Assembly (NCBI GenBank): GCA_020247545.1
Contig: JADCIX010000020.1
Location: forward strand, 19,990 to 83,989
Source: Rhodocyclaceae bacterium
GTDB lineage: Bacteria > Pseudomonadota > Gammaproteobacteria > Burkholderiales > Usitatibacteraceae
DNA: 64,000 nt
Direction: 5' to 3'
The notes under the pieces are model-generated. The model worked only from the letters and a program-made list of their open reading frames with translations. It did not search any database and had not been told where the DNA came from. Below are positions 35,591-44,495 of the stretch, piece after piece; within the stretch, counting starts at the first letter, position 1, and each line of letters starts with the position of its first letter. Made by a program: the position numbers and the translations under genes.

Positions 35591-37945
35591 GTGGTTGGCG
35601 TCCTCGGTCCGTTACGCATGGTACTTCGTTGGTGGTTCTACCCCCTCATTCTGTTGGGGTCCCTGGTACTTGTTGCCTTAGGCATCGTCGCCTTGACGCT
35701 AGTTTTGCTCTACCCTAACTTGCCCTCGATTGACGCTGTCACAGACTATCGGCCAAAATTGCCCTTGAAAATCTTCACTATCGAAGGTGATCTCATCGGC
35801 GAATTTGGAGAGGAAAAGCGCTCGTTCGTACGAATTCAGGACTTCCCTCCGGTCATGAAGCAGGCGATCCTAGCCGCTGAGGACGAACGTTTTTTCCAGC
35901 ACGGCGGCGTCGACTGGCTTGGCCTGGCCCGCGCTGGCATGGCAGCACTGATGGCCGGCAAGTCAAAGGGTGGGGCATCGACTATCACTCAACAGGTCGC
36001 CCGCAACTTTTTCCTTACAAACGAGGTGACCATTACAAGAAAGGTGTCGGAGTGGTTACTCGCCTACAAAATTGAGTCGAGCCTATCTAAGGAGCAGATT
36101 CTCGAAATCTACCTAAACCACATTTTTCTCGGTAACCGTGCCTACGGGTTTGCTGCGGCCAGTCGCGTCTATTTCAACAAGGACGTATCACAACTTAGTG
36201 CCGCCGAGGCTGCCATGTTGGCCGGTTTGCCAAAGGCGCCTTCGCAGTACAACCCGTTTAATAATCTGAAGCGCGCGACGCTACGGCAGCAATATGTCTT
36301 GCGACGCATGGGTGAGCTGAAGTTTCTTGATGAAGCTAAGCTGGCGGCCGCTCGCGCAGAGGTATTGAAATTCAACCGTGAGCGCCAGATGTACTCGGTG
36401 AGCGGCGAATACGTTGCGGAAATGGCGAGGCAGGAGATTTTTGAGCAGTACGGCGAAAAGGCTTATGTGAGCGGCATTCGCGTCATCACCACGATTCGCA
36501 AAGCCGATCAAGAGTCCGCCACGCTGGCATTGCGCAAAGGCGTGATGGAATATGATCGGCGCCACGGATATCGTGGTCCTGAGGGTCTCATCAGTCTCCC
36601 AAACAACAAAAGCGAAGCGGATGATGTGATCGAAGAGGCGCTCGTTGACAAAGATGTGATTGGCGATTTGATGCCCGCAGTTGTTACCAGTGCTGATACA
36701 AAGCGAGTGCTTGCTCTAACAAAGCGCGGCGAAAACGTGGTGCTCACCGGCGACGCTTTGAAATTTGTGTCAAGGGCGCTGGCCGAAAAAGCCGGGCCTG
36801 GTAAGATTGTGCGAGGCTCGGTGATCCGCCTCGCAATTGATGAAAAGGGCGCGCTATCGATCTCGCAGTTACCAAAAGTTGAAGCCTCATTCGTTTCGTT
36901 GGACCCAATCGACGGGGCGATCCGAGCGCTAGCGGGCGGATTTGATTTTGCTGCAAACAAATACAACCATGTTACCCAAGCGAGTAGACAACCGGGGTCG
37001 TCATTCAAGCCTTTCATCTACTCGGCGGCATTGGAAAAGGGCTTCACGCCAGCAACCATCGTGAACGACGCGCCAATTGTCTTCGACCCGGGCCGCAATG
37101 GAGGGCAAATCTGGGAACCCAAGAACTACGACGGAAAGTACGAGGGGCCCATGCGATTGCGCCAGGCGCTCGCAAAATCCAAAAATATGGTTTCAATCCG
37201 TGTGCTGCAAGCAATCAGCCCGCAATATGCGCAAGACTACGTAACCCGCTTCGGCTTTGATGCGAAGCAACATCCTCCCTACTTGACGATGGCGCTGGGT
37301 GCCGGATCGACTACTCCACTGCAAATGGCCGGCGCATACGCGATTTTTGCCAACGGTGGATTCCAAGTAAAACCCTACTTTATTGCCAAAATCACCGACG
37401 ACAAGGGTGCTCTTTTGTTTCAAGCAACCCCTGCCATCGCCACTACCGATGAAGCGGTCGCAAAAACGGCAGAACGCGTACTAGACCCACGAAACGCCTT
37501 CATCATGACCTCGATCATGCGTGATGTTGTGCGCTACGGTACCGCAGCAAGAGCGATGAGTCTTGGCCGCAACGATCTTGCCGGGAAAACCGGCACCACA
37601 AATGACCACATCGATGCATGGTTTGCGGGTTATAGCTCAACGCAGGTAGGCATCGCCTGGATCGGGTTTGACAATCCCACTGACATGGGGAACAACGAAA
37701 CCGGTGGACAGGCTGCGCTGCCAATCTGGATGTACTACATGGCTCGCTCGATGAAAGGTGTGAAAGAGACACCTCTCGAACCACCGACCGGAATTACTCT
37801 GGTCCCGCTTGGGAGCGAAACAAGAGACGGTAAGCCCGCCGTTGAATATATTTATAGCGAAAATGCCGGTAACGAGGCGCAAGGGCCATCGGCGTTGCGG
37901 GAGGCCAATAAGCCTTCGGAAGAAGTTAAGAACCAAATTTTCTAG
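35591..37945 (+). CDS. mrcA: Penicillin-binding protein 1A
   Basis: This bifunctional peptidoglycan synthase has about 780 residues. A membrane anchor (about 15-40) precedes the GT51 transglycosylase domain with EDERFFQHGGVDWLGLARA and GGASTITQQVARNFFL. An OB-like insert follows, then the transpeptidase domain with the nucleophile motif SSFK (PGSSFKPF), SKN and KTGT. The frame begins with GTG at 35591. The ATG at 35618 (MVLRWWFYP) is an equally plausible start, and neither has a strong ribosome-binding site. It is divergent from pilM as in most betaproteobacteria. Confidence 0.95.
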   Translation: MVGVLGPLRMVLRWWFYPLILLGSLVLVALGIVALTLVLLYPNLPSIDAVTDYRPKLPLKIFTIEGDLIGEFGEEKRSFVRIQDFPPVMKQAILAAEDERFFQHGGVDWLGLARAGMAALMAGKSKGGASTITQQVARNFFLTNEVTITRKVSEWLLAYKIESSLSKEQILEIYLNHIFLGNRAYGFAAASRVYFNKDVSQLSAAEAAMLAGLPKAPSQYNPFNNLKRATLRQQYVLRRMGELKFLDEAKLAAARAEVLKFNRERQMYSVSGEYVAEMARQEIFEQYGEKAYVSGIRVITTIRKADQESATLALRKGVMEYDRRHGYRGPEGLISLPNNKSEADDVIEEALVDKDVIGDLMPAVVTSADTKRVLALTKRGENVVLTGDALKFVSRALAEKAGPGKIVRGSVIRLAIDEKGALSISQLPKVEASFVSLDPIDGAIRALAGGFDFAANKYNHVTQASRQPGSSFKPFIYSAALEKGFTPATIVNDAPIVFDPGRNGGQIWEPKNYDGKYEGPMRLRQALAKSKNMVSIRVLQAISPQYAQDYVTRFGFDAKQHPPYLTMALGAGSTTPLQMAGAYAIFANGGFQVKPYFIAKITDDKGALLFQATPAIATTDEAVAKTAERVLDPRNAFIMTSIMRDVVRYGTAARAMSLGRNDLAGKTGTTNDHIDAWFAGYSSTQVGIAWIGFDNPTDMGNNETGGQAALPIWMYYMARSMKGVKETPLEPPTGITLVPLGSETRDGKPAVEYIYSENAGNEAQGPSALREANKPSEEVKNQIF

Positions 37946-37979
37946 CTTGCTTCTTATTACGCGGAATACCCAGACAACC

Positions 37980-38669
37980 ATGCGTCGCCGCAGCAAAACA
38001 CGCTCCAAAGTGTCGACATCATCGGGGCTCGATGCCGGGCAAGCTGCACGGCATCAAACGATAGCACAAGCTGCGGCGCGCCTTGTTGCGGAGGGGTTAA
38101 CTGACTACCAACTGGCCAAGCTGAAGGCCGCACACTCAGTTGGTTACACCGGCCTAAACGCGCTCCCCGACAATGCCGAAATTGAAGCCGCGCTGCGCCA
38201 ATACAACAATTTGTTCGCGAGTAAAACCCAGCCTGCGGCGCTGCGCGCCCTGCGCGGCGCGGCGCTGCGCACCATGCAGTGGCTCAAAGATTTTTCGCCC
38301 TGGATTAGCGGTCCGGTATTAACGGGAACCGCTAATGAATTCAGCGCAATTGAGCTGGATCTCATTGGCATTAACGCAAAGGCATTTGAATTGTTTTTGC
38401 TCAACGAAGACGTGCTGTTCGAGATTCATGGCGGCTCTCCCACAAGGATGGGCGCGGGTGATGGTAGGGGCGAGGGAAAAGATCGCCGAGGCCGATCGAT
38501 CCCACCGCCCATTCGATACGACATTGTTTTCGACGACGCGCCTGTTGAGATCACCCTGTTTGATTCACATATGCAACGCTTGAGCGCGTTTCCCAAATCA
38601 AGTAGTCGTTACGACCGTGCACAACTGACTGAAGCGCAGCAACGGTTTACGGGCGGATCCGCGACATAG
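37980..38669 (+). CDS. Conserved protein, nucleotidyltransferase-like (unknown function)
   Basis: The 229-residue product starts MRRRSKTRSK at 37980. The frame is open from 37809, but that stretch overlaps ponA. ARLVAEGLTDYQLAKLKAA, then LTGTANEFSAIELDLIG and a C-terminal ITLFD, match a betaproteobacterial family of unknown function that is sometimes misnamed as a Mur ligase. The 'TG..L.GTA...s.I.L.L' part resembles a nucleotidyltransferase core. A Gly/Arg-rich insertion (about 154-168) is unusual. The gene lies 35 bp after ponA. Confidence 0.7.
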   Translation: MRRRSKTRSKVSTSSGLDAGQAARHQTIAQAAARLVAEGLTDYQLAKLKAAHSVGYTGLNALPDNAEIEAALRQYNNLFASKTQPAALRALRGAALRTMQWLKDFSPWISGPVLTGTANEFSAIELDLIGINAKAFELFLLNEDVLFEIHGGSPTRMGAGDGRGEGKDRRGRSIPPPIRYDIVFDDAPVEITLFDSHMQRLSAFPKSSSRYDRAQLTEAQQRFTGGSAT

Positions 38670-38777
38670 CTTAGGGCGCACACCAGGGGTAGGTCATGGG
38701 TGCGCAGTTCCTTTTCCAGCTTACTGCCCTATAGCACCAAGGCAGCACCAAGGCGAATACTGGGCCGCAGCAGTTAG

Positions 38778-38956
38778 ACTGAATATTTCATGGGTCGCCG
38801 GTTGCTTAGCAGGATGTTGCCTGTGGGCGATTGGATGGCAATTTTGCGCCTTGCTGCCGAAGCATAGCCCGCTATGCTGTGGTCGGTCAGGCAAAAAACC
38901 GCTCGCCTGTTCACCTACTCGCCCACTTTCGAACGCGCCGCCATGAAATGTTCAGG
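38778..38956. mobile_element. Small inverted-repeat element (MITE-like), shortened copy
   Basis: This 179-bp element has 16-bp terminal inverted repeats, ACTGAATATTTCATGG at the left (first base diverged) and CCATGAAATGTTCAGG at the right. It is flanked by TTAG and CTAG. It encodes no transposase. A longer copy lies at 58342-58596. The present copy lacks about 76 bp found in the other, between two GGGCGA strings, consistent with deletion by short-repeat recombination. Confidence 0.8.
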
Positions 38957-39011
38957 CTAGCATCAGCGTGCTTTGTTAAGATGTCGTTACCGTCCACGAG
39001 AGCACATACAA

Positions 39012-40169
39012 ATGCCACATTCGGGGCCAGTCCAACTCACGCGCGATTTACTCCACTTCAATACCATCAACCCTCCGGGTATGGAACGCGACTGTGCGCG
39101 CTTCCTGGGGAGGTTGCTGGAAGATGCTGGATTCAGCGTCGCATACCACGAATTTGCAGAGGCACGAACAAGTGTAATTGCAACCATCGGTGGGCGGCAG
39201 GAGAAACCGCCAATATGTTTCACAGGGCATATCGACATCGTGCCACTCGGTGCCGCTAGCTGGACCAAGGATCCCTTCGCAGGGGAAATGGATGGTGATC
39301 TGCTCTACGGTCGTGGATCCACTGACATGAAGAGTGGCATTGCCGCGTCTGTTATTGCCGCAATCAACCTGGCACCACACTTGAGGGACAAGCCGGGCGT
39401 CACGTTAGTATTAACCGCCTCGGAAGAGGTTGGCTGCGAAGGCGCAAAGTTTCTCGCTGACACCAAGCTGCTCGATCGCGCGGGGGCAATCGTAGTCGCC
39501 GAGCCCACTGCAAACTATCCGTATGTTGGTCACAAAGGATTGATTTGGGTTGAAATCGAAAGCCGTGGCAAGACCGCACATGCCTCGATGCCGGAACAAG
39601 GCGAGAACGCGATTTTGAAGATGAACAAGGTCGTTAGCGAGCTTGAGCACTTCGACTGGAAACATCACTGCGGAACGGATTGTCATCATGTAATGGGTAA
39701 ACCAACCATGAACCTCGCCACCATCCATGGCGGACTGAATACGAACTCGGTCCCCGACTCCGTGAAGATGACAGTAGACATGCGCACCGTGCCCGGGATT
39801 GATCATGTGCACCTTTGCCACTCCATTCAAAGTTTGATTGGCGACCTTGGTACATTACGCAAGATCGTGGAAACACCACCGCTCTACTCTGAACCAGACG
39901 AATGGATCGAGAGTGTATTCGCCGCGACCACGCCGTTTGCCAATAACAAGCCCTCAATCACCGCGCCACAGACCATCATGTTTTCCACCGACGGTGCTGA
40001 CTTAAAGCGTGGTTATGTCGCGAACGGTTGTGGCGAGGTGCCGACAATCATTCTTGGACCGGGCCAGCCAGAACTTGCGCATCAAACAGACGAGTGGTGC
40101 TCAATCCGGCGCGTGGATGAGTCAGTGGAGATATTCGAACGCGTGATGCGCGAGTGGAACGGCCTCTAG
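39012..40169 (+). CDS. M20 family deacetylase (ArgE/DapE-like)
   Basis: The 385-residue metallopeptidase-family protein has the first zinc motif GHIDIVPLG, the YGRGSTDMKSG second motif, and the catalytic TASEEVGCEGAKF. A dimerisation lid with SRGKTAHASMPEQGENAI follows. The acetylornithine deacetylase subfamily (ArgE) fits best, but DapE-like or other N-acyl amino acid hydrolases are possible. The ATG at 39012 is used; an earlier start at 38973 would lie close to the inverted-repeat element. Confidence 0.85.
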   Translation: MPHSGPVQLTRDLLHFNTINPPGMERDCARFLGRLLEDAGFSVAYHEFAEARTSVIATIGGRQEKPPICFTGHIDIVPLGAASWTKDPFAGEMDGDLLYGRGSTDMKSGIAASVIAAINLAPHLRDKPGVTLVLTASEEVGCEGAKFLADTKLLDRAGAIVVAEPTANYPYVGHKGLIWVEIESRGKTAHASMPEQGENAILKMNKVVSELEHFDWKHHCGTDCHHVMGKPTMNLATIHGGLNTNSVPDSVKMTVDMRTVPGIDHVHLCHSIQSLIGDLGTLRKIVETPPLYSEPDEWIESVFAATTPFANNKPSITAPQTIMFSTDGADLKRGYVANGCGEVPTIILGPGQPELAHQTDEWCSIRRVDESVEIFERVMREWNGL

Positions 40170-40178
40170 CGCCTGCCG

Positions 40179-40973
40179 CTAAACCGAGATCGCCATCTTG
40201 ATGGCGAGCGCGATCAAGAACAGCATAAAAATTTTCTTAAGCGTGTCAACAGGAAGTCGGTGGGCGAGGCGTGCGCCATAAGGTGCGACAAAAAAACTTG
40301 TTAACGCAATACCGAAAAACGCTGGCAGGTACACATACCCAACACTCCACTTCGGTAACGCGGGGTCGGCAAGCCCGGTTACAACGAAGCCAATTGTGCC
40401 AATGAATGCAAGCGGTAATCCGATCGCAGCGGCCGTGCCGATCGCATCATGCAAACGCACGTTGCACCATGTAAGAAACAAAATGCTCAGCACCGCACCA
40501 CCGATACCGGCAAGCGCTGAGACAAAGCCCATGACGGTGCCGAAAACCGCCATACCCAACCAGCCCGGCAGCCCACGATCGCGCTGAAAACGCGAAGCCA
40601 GCTTGACGCCAAATGCCATCTGAAACGCCAGAAAGCATATAAACGCAACGAAGAATGACTTCAGAAATGCGGTGTTTGAAAAGTAGGCAAAGATGGTCCC
40701 TGATGCGGTTCCCAGCAAAATTCCCGGCACCATTTGCCGCACGACGAGCCAGTTGACTGCCCCCAATTTGTGGTGCGTACGTGCACTCGCAAACGCCCCG
40801 GGCAATATGGTGGCCATCGAGGTGGCCAGCGCCATGTGGATCACATGCTCGGAGGAGAACCCCCGTGCCACAAACGTCAACGAGAGGATGGGCACCATCA
40901 CCGCGCCACCACCAATGCCCAAGAGGCCCGCAAAAAAACCCACGAAGCAGCCCGCGAGCAGGTAGATCAGCAA
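40179..40973 (-). CDS. TauE/SafE-type sulfite/organosulfur exporter family protein
   Basis: The 264-residue membrane protein has about eight hydrophobic segments and the family hallmark GLLGIGGGAVMVPIL near the N-terminus, with a second-half repeat ALAGIGGAVLSILFL. Members export sulfite, sulfoacetate or related anions, and the substrate here is unknown. The start codon is TTG, with no alternative in frame downstream before the first membrane segment. It is convergent with the M20 gene. Confidence 0.85.
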   Translation of the reverse strand: MLIYLLAGCFVGFFAGLLGIGGGAVMVPILSLTFVARGFSSEHVIHMALATSMATILPGAFASARTHHKLGAVNWLVVRQMVPGILLGTASGTIFAYFSNTAFLKSFFVAFICFLAFQMAFGVKLASRFQRDRGLPGWLGMAVFGTVMGFVSALAGIGGAVLSILFLTWCNVRLHDAIGTAAAIGLPLAFIGTIGFVVTGLADPALPKWSVGYVYLPAFFGIALTSFFVAPYGARLAHRLPVDTLKKIFMLFLIALAIKMAISV

Positions 40974-41092
40974 AAATTGGAGTTCAGGATGCAGAGAAAG
41001 AATCGACTAAAAAAGGCCGGTGGAAAAGCACCACATGGATGCTTATGAGGCGGACAAATCGCGCAATCAAGCGCGGCGTCGCGGTCCCATTA

Positions 41093-41554
41093 TTACTTGC
41101 CGAGCAGCTTGACCACCGATTTCCATTCCGTTGACGTGACGGGCGTGATCGACAATCGATTGCCCCGCTGCAGGATCACCATGGTTTGTAATGCGGGCGT
41201 ATCGCGCAACTCTGCTAGAGAAAGTAGCCTAGACTTACGCATCAGTTGAACATCAACCAACATCCAGCGCGGCGTTTCCCGAGTAGCTTTTGCATCAAAG
41301 TACTTACTCTTTTTGTCGAACTGCGTTTCGTCCGGATATGCCGTTGACAACACTCTTGCCAGCCCTGCAATACCCGGCTCCGGACAGGACGAGTGATAAA
41401 AGAGGACGTCGTCCCCGACGCGCATATGGTCTCGCATGTAGTTGCGCGCAAGATAGTTGCGAACACCGAACCAAGGAACTGTCTGATTTTTCGCCTTGAC
41501 GAGATCGTCGATGGAAAACTCCGACGGCTCCGACTTCATCAACCAATAAGCCAT
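41093..41554 (-). CDS. EVE-domain protein
   Basis: The 153-residue protein begins MAYWLMKSEPSEFSIDDL and contains WFGVRNYLARNYM and DVLFYHSSC, the EVE (PUA-like) signature. EVE domains bind modified bases in DNA or RNA, and stand-alone bacterial forms are of unknown target. In betaproteobacteria it commonly lies just downstream of the 6S RNA gene, as here. Confidence 0.92.
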   Translation of the reverse strand: MAYWLMKSEPSEFSIDDLVKAKNQTVPWFGVRNYLARNYMRDHMRVGDDVLFYHSSCPEPGIAGLARVLSTAYPDETQFDKKSKYFDAKATRETPRWMLVDVQLMRKSRLLSLAELRDTPALQTMVILQRGNRLSITPVTSTEWKSVVKLLGK

Positions 41555-41587
41555 CGATAGCAGGGAAAAAACACAACAAAAAATAAG

Positions 41588-41772
41588 GGTGAACTTGAGG
41601 GTTCGCTTGAAGCCGCACCTTGAACGCGAAGTTCAAGGGAGGAAGCACACCGGTTGCCTTTAGGTTCACCCACGTGGGGCGATCACACCGGCAACACTTG
41701 GGCGCGCAACCATCGACATAAAGTCTATTGGTTCAAAGGATGTAAGCACCAAGCGAACGCTCAAATTCACCC
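41588..41772 (-). ncRNA. ssrS: 6S RNA
   Basis: Reading the minus strand from 41772, the sequence begins GGGTGAATTTGAGCGTTCGC and ends near 41588 with the near-complement GCGAACCCTCAAGTTCACCC, forming the long closing stem. Within it, CCCTTGAACTTCGCGTTCAAGG is a hairpin like the one near the 3' half of E. coli 6S RNA (paraphrased; arms TTGAAC/GTTCAA). The length of about 185 nt and the position downstream of zapA are typical. T-rich sequence follows the stem. 6S RNA sequesters housekeeping RNA polymerase in stationary phase. Exact ends are approximate. Confidence 0.88.
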
Positions 41773-41834
41773 GCAGGTCGCAACAAACTGCGTACGACAG
41801 TAGGAGAGCACAAACCACACCAACTCAAATCAGC

Positions 41835-42203
41835 TTAGAAAAGTTTTTCCTGCTCAGCAACGGCTTTTTCTAAAATCGATTCGAACACAGCGATTCTACT
41901 CTTCACATACGCTTCGTCAATCGTCGAAACGGTTGAGGAAGGTGCGTTTTCGCGTTCATTTCGCGGGATTATTGGCGCAGCACCCAGGGTATGCAAGTTC
42001 TCGTGCGCCAAATTCAGGGCTGCCATGATGGCAATACGCTCGTTGCCGACCACCTTGCCCATGTCGCGTATTTCTTTCATCTTGCGATTAAGCAGGTCAA
42101 CAGAGGCCAGCAGTTGACGCTCTTCGCCGGGCGGCGCGGCAACGCGAAATTCGCGGCCCATGACTGAAATTGCCATACCCTTGACATCAGTAGTTTTGGT
42201 CAT
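41835..42203 (-). CDS. zapA: Cell division protein ZapA
   Basis: The 122-residue protein begins with an N-terminal globular domain (VKGMAISVMGREFRVA and the 'E...L..sv.lLN..M' pattern) followed by a coiled coil, the ZapA layout. ZapA bundles FtsZ filaments. Its ATG overlaps the stop of the upstream 69-residue gene (ATGA). 6S RNA lies downstream on the same strand, and processing from a zapA-ssrS transcript is common in this group. Confidence 0.93.
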   Translation of the reverse strand: MTKTTDVKGMAISVMGREFRVAAPPGEERQLLASVDLLNRKMKEIRDMGKVVGNERIAIMAALNLAHENLHTLGAAPIIPRNERENAPSSTVSTIDEAYVKSRIAVFESILEKAVAEQEKLF

Positions 42204-42409
42204 GACTGTTCGCTCTCAGCTTCTGGTAACTGCTCTACCAAGGCTTCGATACGCATCTTCGCGTGATCTAACTTCTCCGCTAGCCGCTTCACTTCATCCC
42301 CCTTGGCGGCGAGCTGCTGGCGCAAGTCATTGTTTTCCGAGCGCAAGCGCTGGAATAACGTGACAAAGTGGCTGAGCTTTTCCTCAAAGCGTTGGATATC
42401 GGCTTCCAT
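42200..42409 (-). CDS. Small coiled-coil protein upstream of zapA (TIGR02449-like)
   Basis: The 69-residue protein is almost entirely coiled coil (heptads through LSHFVTLFQRLRSENNDLRQQL). It matches the short TIGR02449-type family encoded directly before zapA in many proteobacteria and resembles ZapB in size and structure. Its stop overlaps the zapA start, so stoichiometric production is likely. A role in the division ring is inferred. Confidence 0.85.
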   Translation of the reverse strand: MEADIQRFEEKLSHFVTLFQRLRSENNDLRQQLAAKGDEVKRLAEKLDHAKMRIEALVEQLPEAESEQS

Positions 42410-42556
42410 AGACTCATAGCGTAGCGAAAAACACGTTTCGCGTCAATGCACAAGGAAAGATTTTGAAGGTAATTTCGATTTACGGCGCTAGCCCCGTGGC
42501 CGTCAGCTGACGACCATGCCATACCCGGCATGGAGTCGCTCAGCGACTTCCAGTAG

Positions 42557-43924
42557 CTATGATGGTGTATTCACGATGAACTCACAGAAGCCACGGCCTG
42601 CACCACCCTCGCCAAAATATCCAACGAATTCCACGGCCTGACGCAACAAGCGCTTGTCGCTAGGCGGTACCGCAGGTAGTTCGAAAGAGAAGTTTCTGCC
42701 AGTTATGACGTGTGGCAAGTCTTCAACCACGCAGAAAGGGGAAATTGTCACGACCGAATGGATACGAAGTGTGAGCGACGCCAACGGTACTGTCGTCGTG
42801 ATCGTTACGGTGCCATCTGCTGAAAGTGCGCTGCGTGCCGCCTGAGTCGAAATGTCGAGGAACACTGGCTCACCAAAGATCAGGGTCTGCTGCTGGCTGG
42901 TGACTTCCTGATTTTGCGTCGCTAACCCATCAAGAAAAAACGCATAGAGACCAGCAAACGCTTGCTCTTGTGTCGATGACAGCGGCGATCCTGCCAATGC
43001 CTCACCCGGCGAGAGGTCGATTGTTCCGAGCGAGATTTTCCCCCGCTTGAGCGCATTCCGAATCCGCATTGCAGGGATTGTTCTGAAGACAACTTCAAAA
43101 TCACCATTCGAAGAGCCATTTGGTGCCGGCACCCATGAAACCTCATGATGGCGCATCCAATTCAGCATGTAAAAAACGGCCCGGTTGACTGCGGTTTCGG
43201 CAGTTCGCCAGCCAGAAAGATGTGCACAGAAGGCGATTGGGCGTTCAAAGACGGCAAAGGTCGAATCGTCCTGTGGTGCAGGCGATTCACCCGCCAGCAC
43301 CAGCCACAAATACTTTAGGTGCGTACTCGCCGAGATTTTTCTTGTATCAAAGAGACACAGTTGGCTTGGAATTTTTCGGACCAACCCACGTAAGCCCGTG
43401 GAGCGTACGATCCAGCCGGGCGCGGCATAGAGTGGCATCTGCATTTCAGCGACCGCACAACCGCTGCCAAGAAAGGCATCCAGCGCCTCGTCGTTGAAGA
43501 ACAGAACCTCGTCGGCGTCGATCCGGTACACGTACCTATGAATGCAAGCCTCATAACCAGCGACCCGTTTCTCCGCCTCATTTTTCCAAGTTCCGTTAAT
43601 CGTACGGTAATGGATCCCGCTGGCATCCAGTGCAGCGTAAACACGGGCATCCGAACGCAACGGGTCGCTGCCGATCGCTTCAAGGTACGGCACCATCCAT
43701 TCATATGCCCCATCAACCACCACGAGTTCATCAACGTAACTTGCAATCGAAAGAAGGGCCGGTGCCAGAAGATCCCAGTCGTTGTAGACAGAAAGATACG
43801 CGCTGAACTTGATTTTCTCGTGTGAGATCGCCGCTTTTTTTTGCCAACGAAAGGGGAAAAACAGCTTACGCGCATCTCGCTTAAGCAAAAACGAGACACG
43901 TTCGAGAGCGGGAGGAATCTTCAT
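42557..43924 (-). CDS. Glycosyltransferase family 2-like protein
   Basis: The 455-residue protein has a GT-A-like N-terminal half with FSAYLSVYNDWDLLAPAL, DELVVVDGAYEW and the putative nucleotide-sugar DxD in YRIDADEVLF near residue 137. The C-terminal half (about 300-455) is a separate beta-rich region not recognised. No membrane segment is seen. It likely adds a sugar to a surface glycan. It stands alone between the zapA cluster and the cobalamin riboswitch. Confidence 0.75.
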   Translation of the reverse strand: MKIPPALERVSFLLKRDARKLFFPFRWQKKAAISHEKIKFSAYLSVYNDWDLLAPALLSIASYVDELVVVDGAYEWMVPYLEAIGSDPLRSDARVYAALDASGIHYRTINGTWKNEAEKRVAGYEACIHRYVYRIDADEVLFFNDEALDAFLGSGCAVAEMQMPLYAAPGWIVRSTGLRGLVRKIPSQLCLFDTRKISASTHLKYLWLVLAGESPAPQDDSTFAVFERPIAFCAHLSGWRTAETAVNRAVFYMLNWMRHHEVSWVPAPNGSSNGDFEVVFRTIPAMRIRNALKRGKISLGTIDLSPGEALAGSPLSSTQEQAFAGLYAFFLDGLATQNQEVTSQQQTLIFGEPVFLDISTQAARSALSADGTVTITTTVPLASLTLRIHSVVTISPFCVVEDLPHVITGRNFSFELPAVPPSDKRLLRQAVEFVGYFGEGGAGRGFCEFIVNTPS

Positions 43925-44149
43925 GTCCTTGGGGATCTCGGTCCAACCGAACTTAGGCCCAGAAATCGTCCACGGGCCGATACAGATGGGTAGGTAGCGC
44001 GCTCGTACGCCGACCGAAGTGTCTTAAGTTGCGTGGCTGACAAGGGACGGTCAGCACTTGAGGTTGAATCCCGCATCCGTTCATTTTAGTCGTAGCAGGA
44101 CTGCTTTGAATCGGGCAGTCCTCCGCAACTGCGTAGAATGCGCGTATGC

Positions 44150-44372
44150 AAGGTGCTTGAAGTCGCCGTTTTTGTTTTAGCGACGTCAAGTTAAACGGGA
44201 AGTGCGTACTGCGCAACGTCGGCATATTCGCACACTGCCCCCGCAACGGTGATTGGATTAAGCAATGTTGTCGTACCACTGGGTGCCGCACTGGCCTGGG
44301 AAGGAAACATTGTCGGAGCCGGCCTAACCGCCGAACTCCAATCCATCAGTCCGGATACCGGCCTTCGCATCG
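44150..44372 (+). ncRNA. Cobalamin riboswitch
   Basis: The conserved core elements appear in order: GGTGCTTGAAG (44152), TTAAACGGGAA (44191), CTGCCCCCGCAACGGTGA (44235), CCACTGGG (44277), TGGGAAGG (44297) and AGTCCGGATACCGGCC (44348). Several paired regions are visible, including GTGCG/CGCAC before the CTGCCCCCGC box. It precedes a BtuB-type receptor and a terminator, so adenosylcobalamin binding should switch off receptor synthesis. The 225 bp from 43925 to the aptamer hold no gene. Confidence 0.95.
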
Positions 44373-44410
44373 TTGGCGACACGATCCATGTAACCAACGC
44401 GGCGTCGACA

Positions 44411-44441
44411 CAAAGCCAAGCTTGGTTTTGCTTAGTTTTTT
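44411..44441 (+). terminator. Riboswitch expression-platform terminator
   Basis: CAAAGCCAAGCTTGGTTTTG forms a stem of about 9 bp (one G-U pair) and is followed shortly by GCTTAGTTTTTT. It is 50-70 bases after the aptamer and before the btuB start, so ligand binding probably acts by premature termination. Confidence 0.75.
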
Positions 44442-44495
44442 CGGCGAATTGTTTCGTTGCTTGCGGGGACGCTTGCGACATATCAACCATCAATC

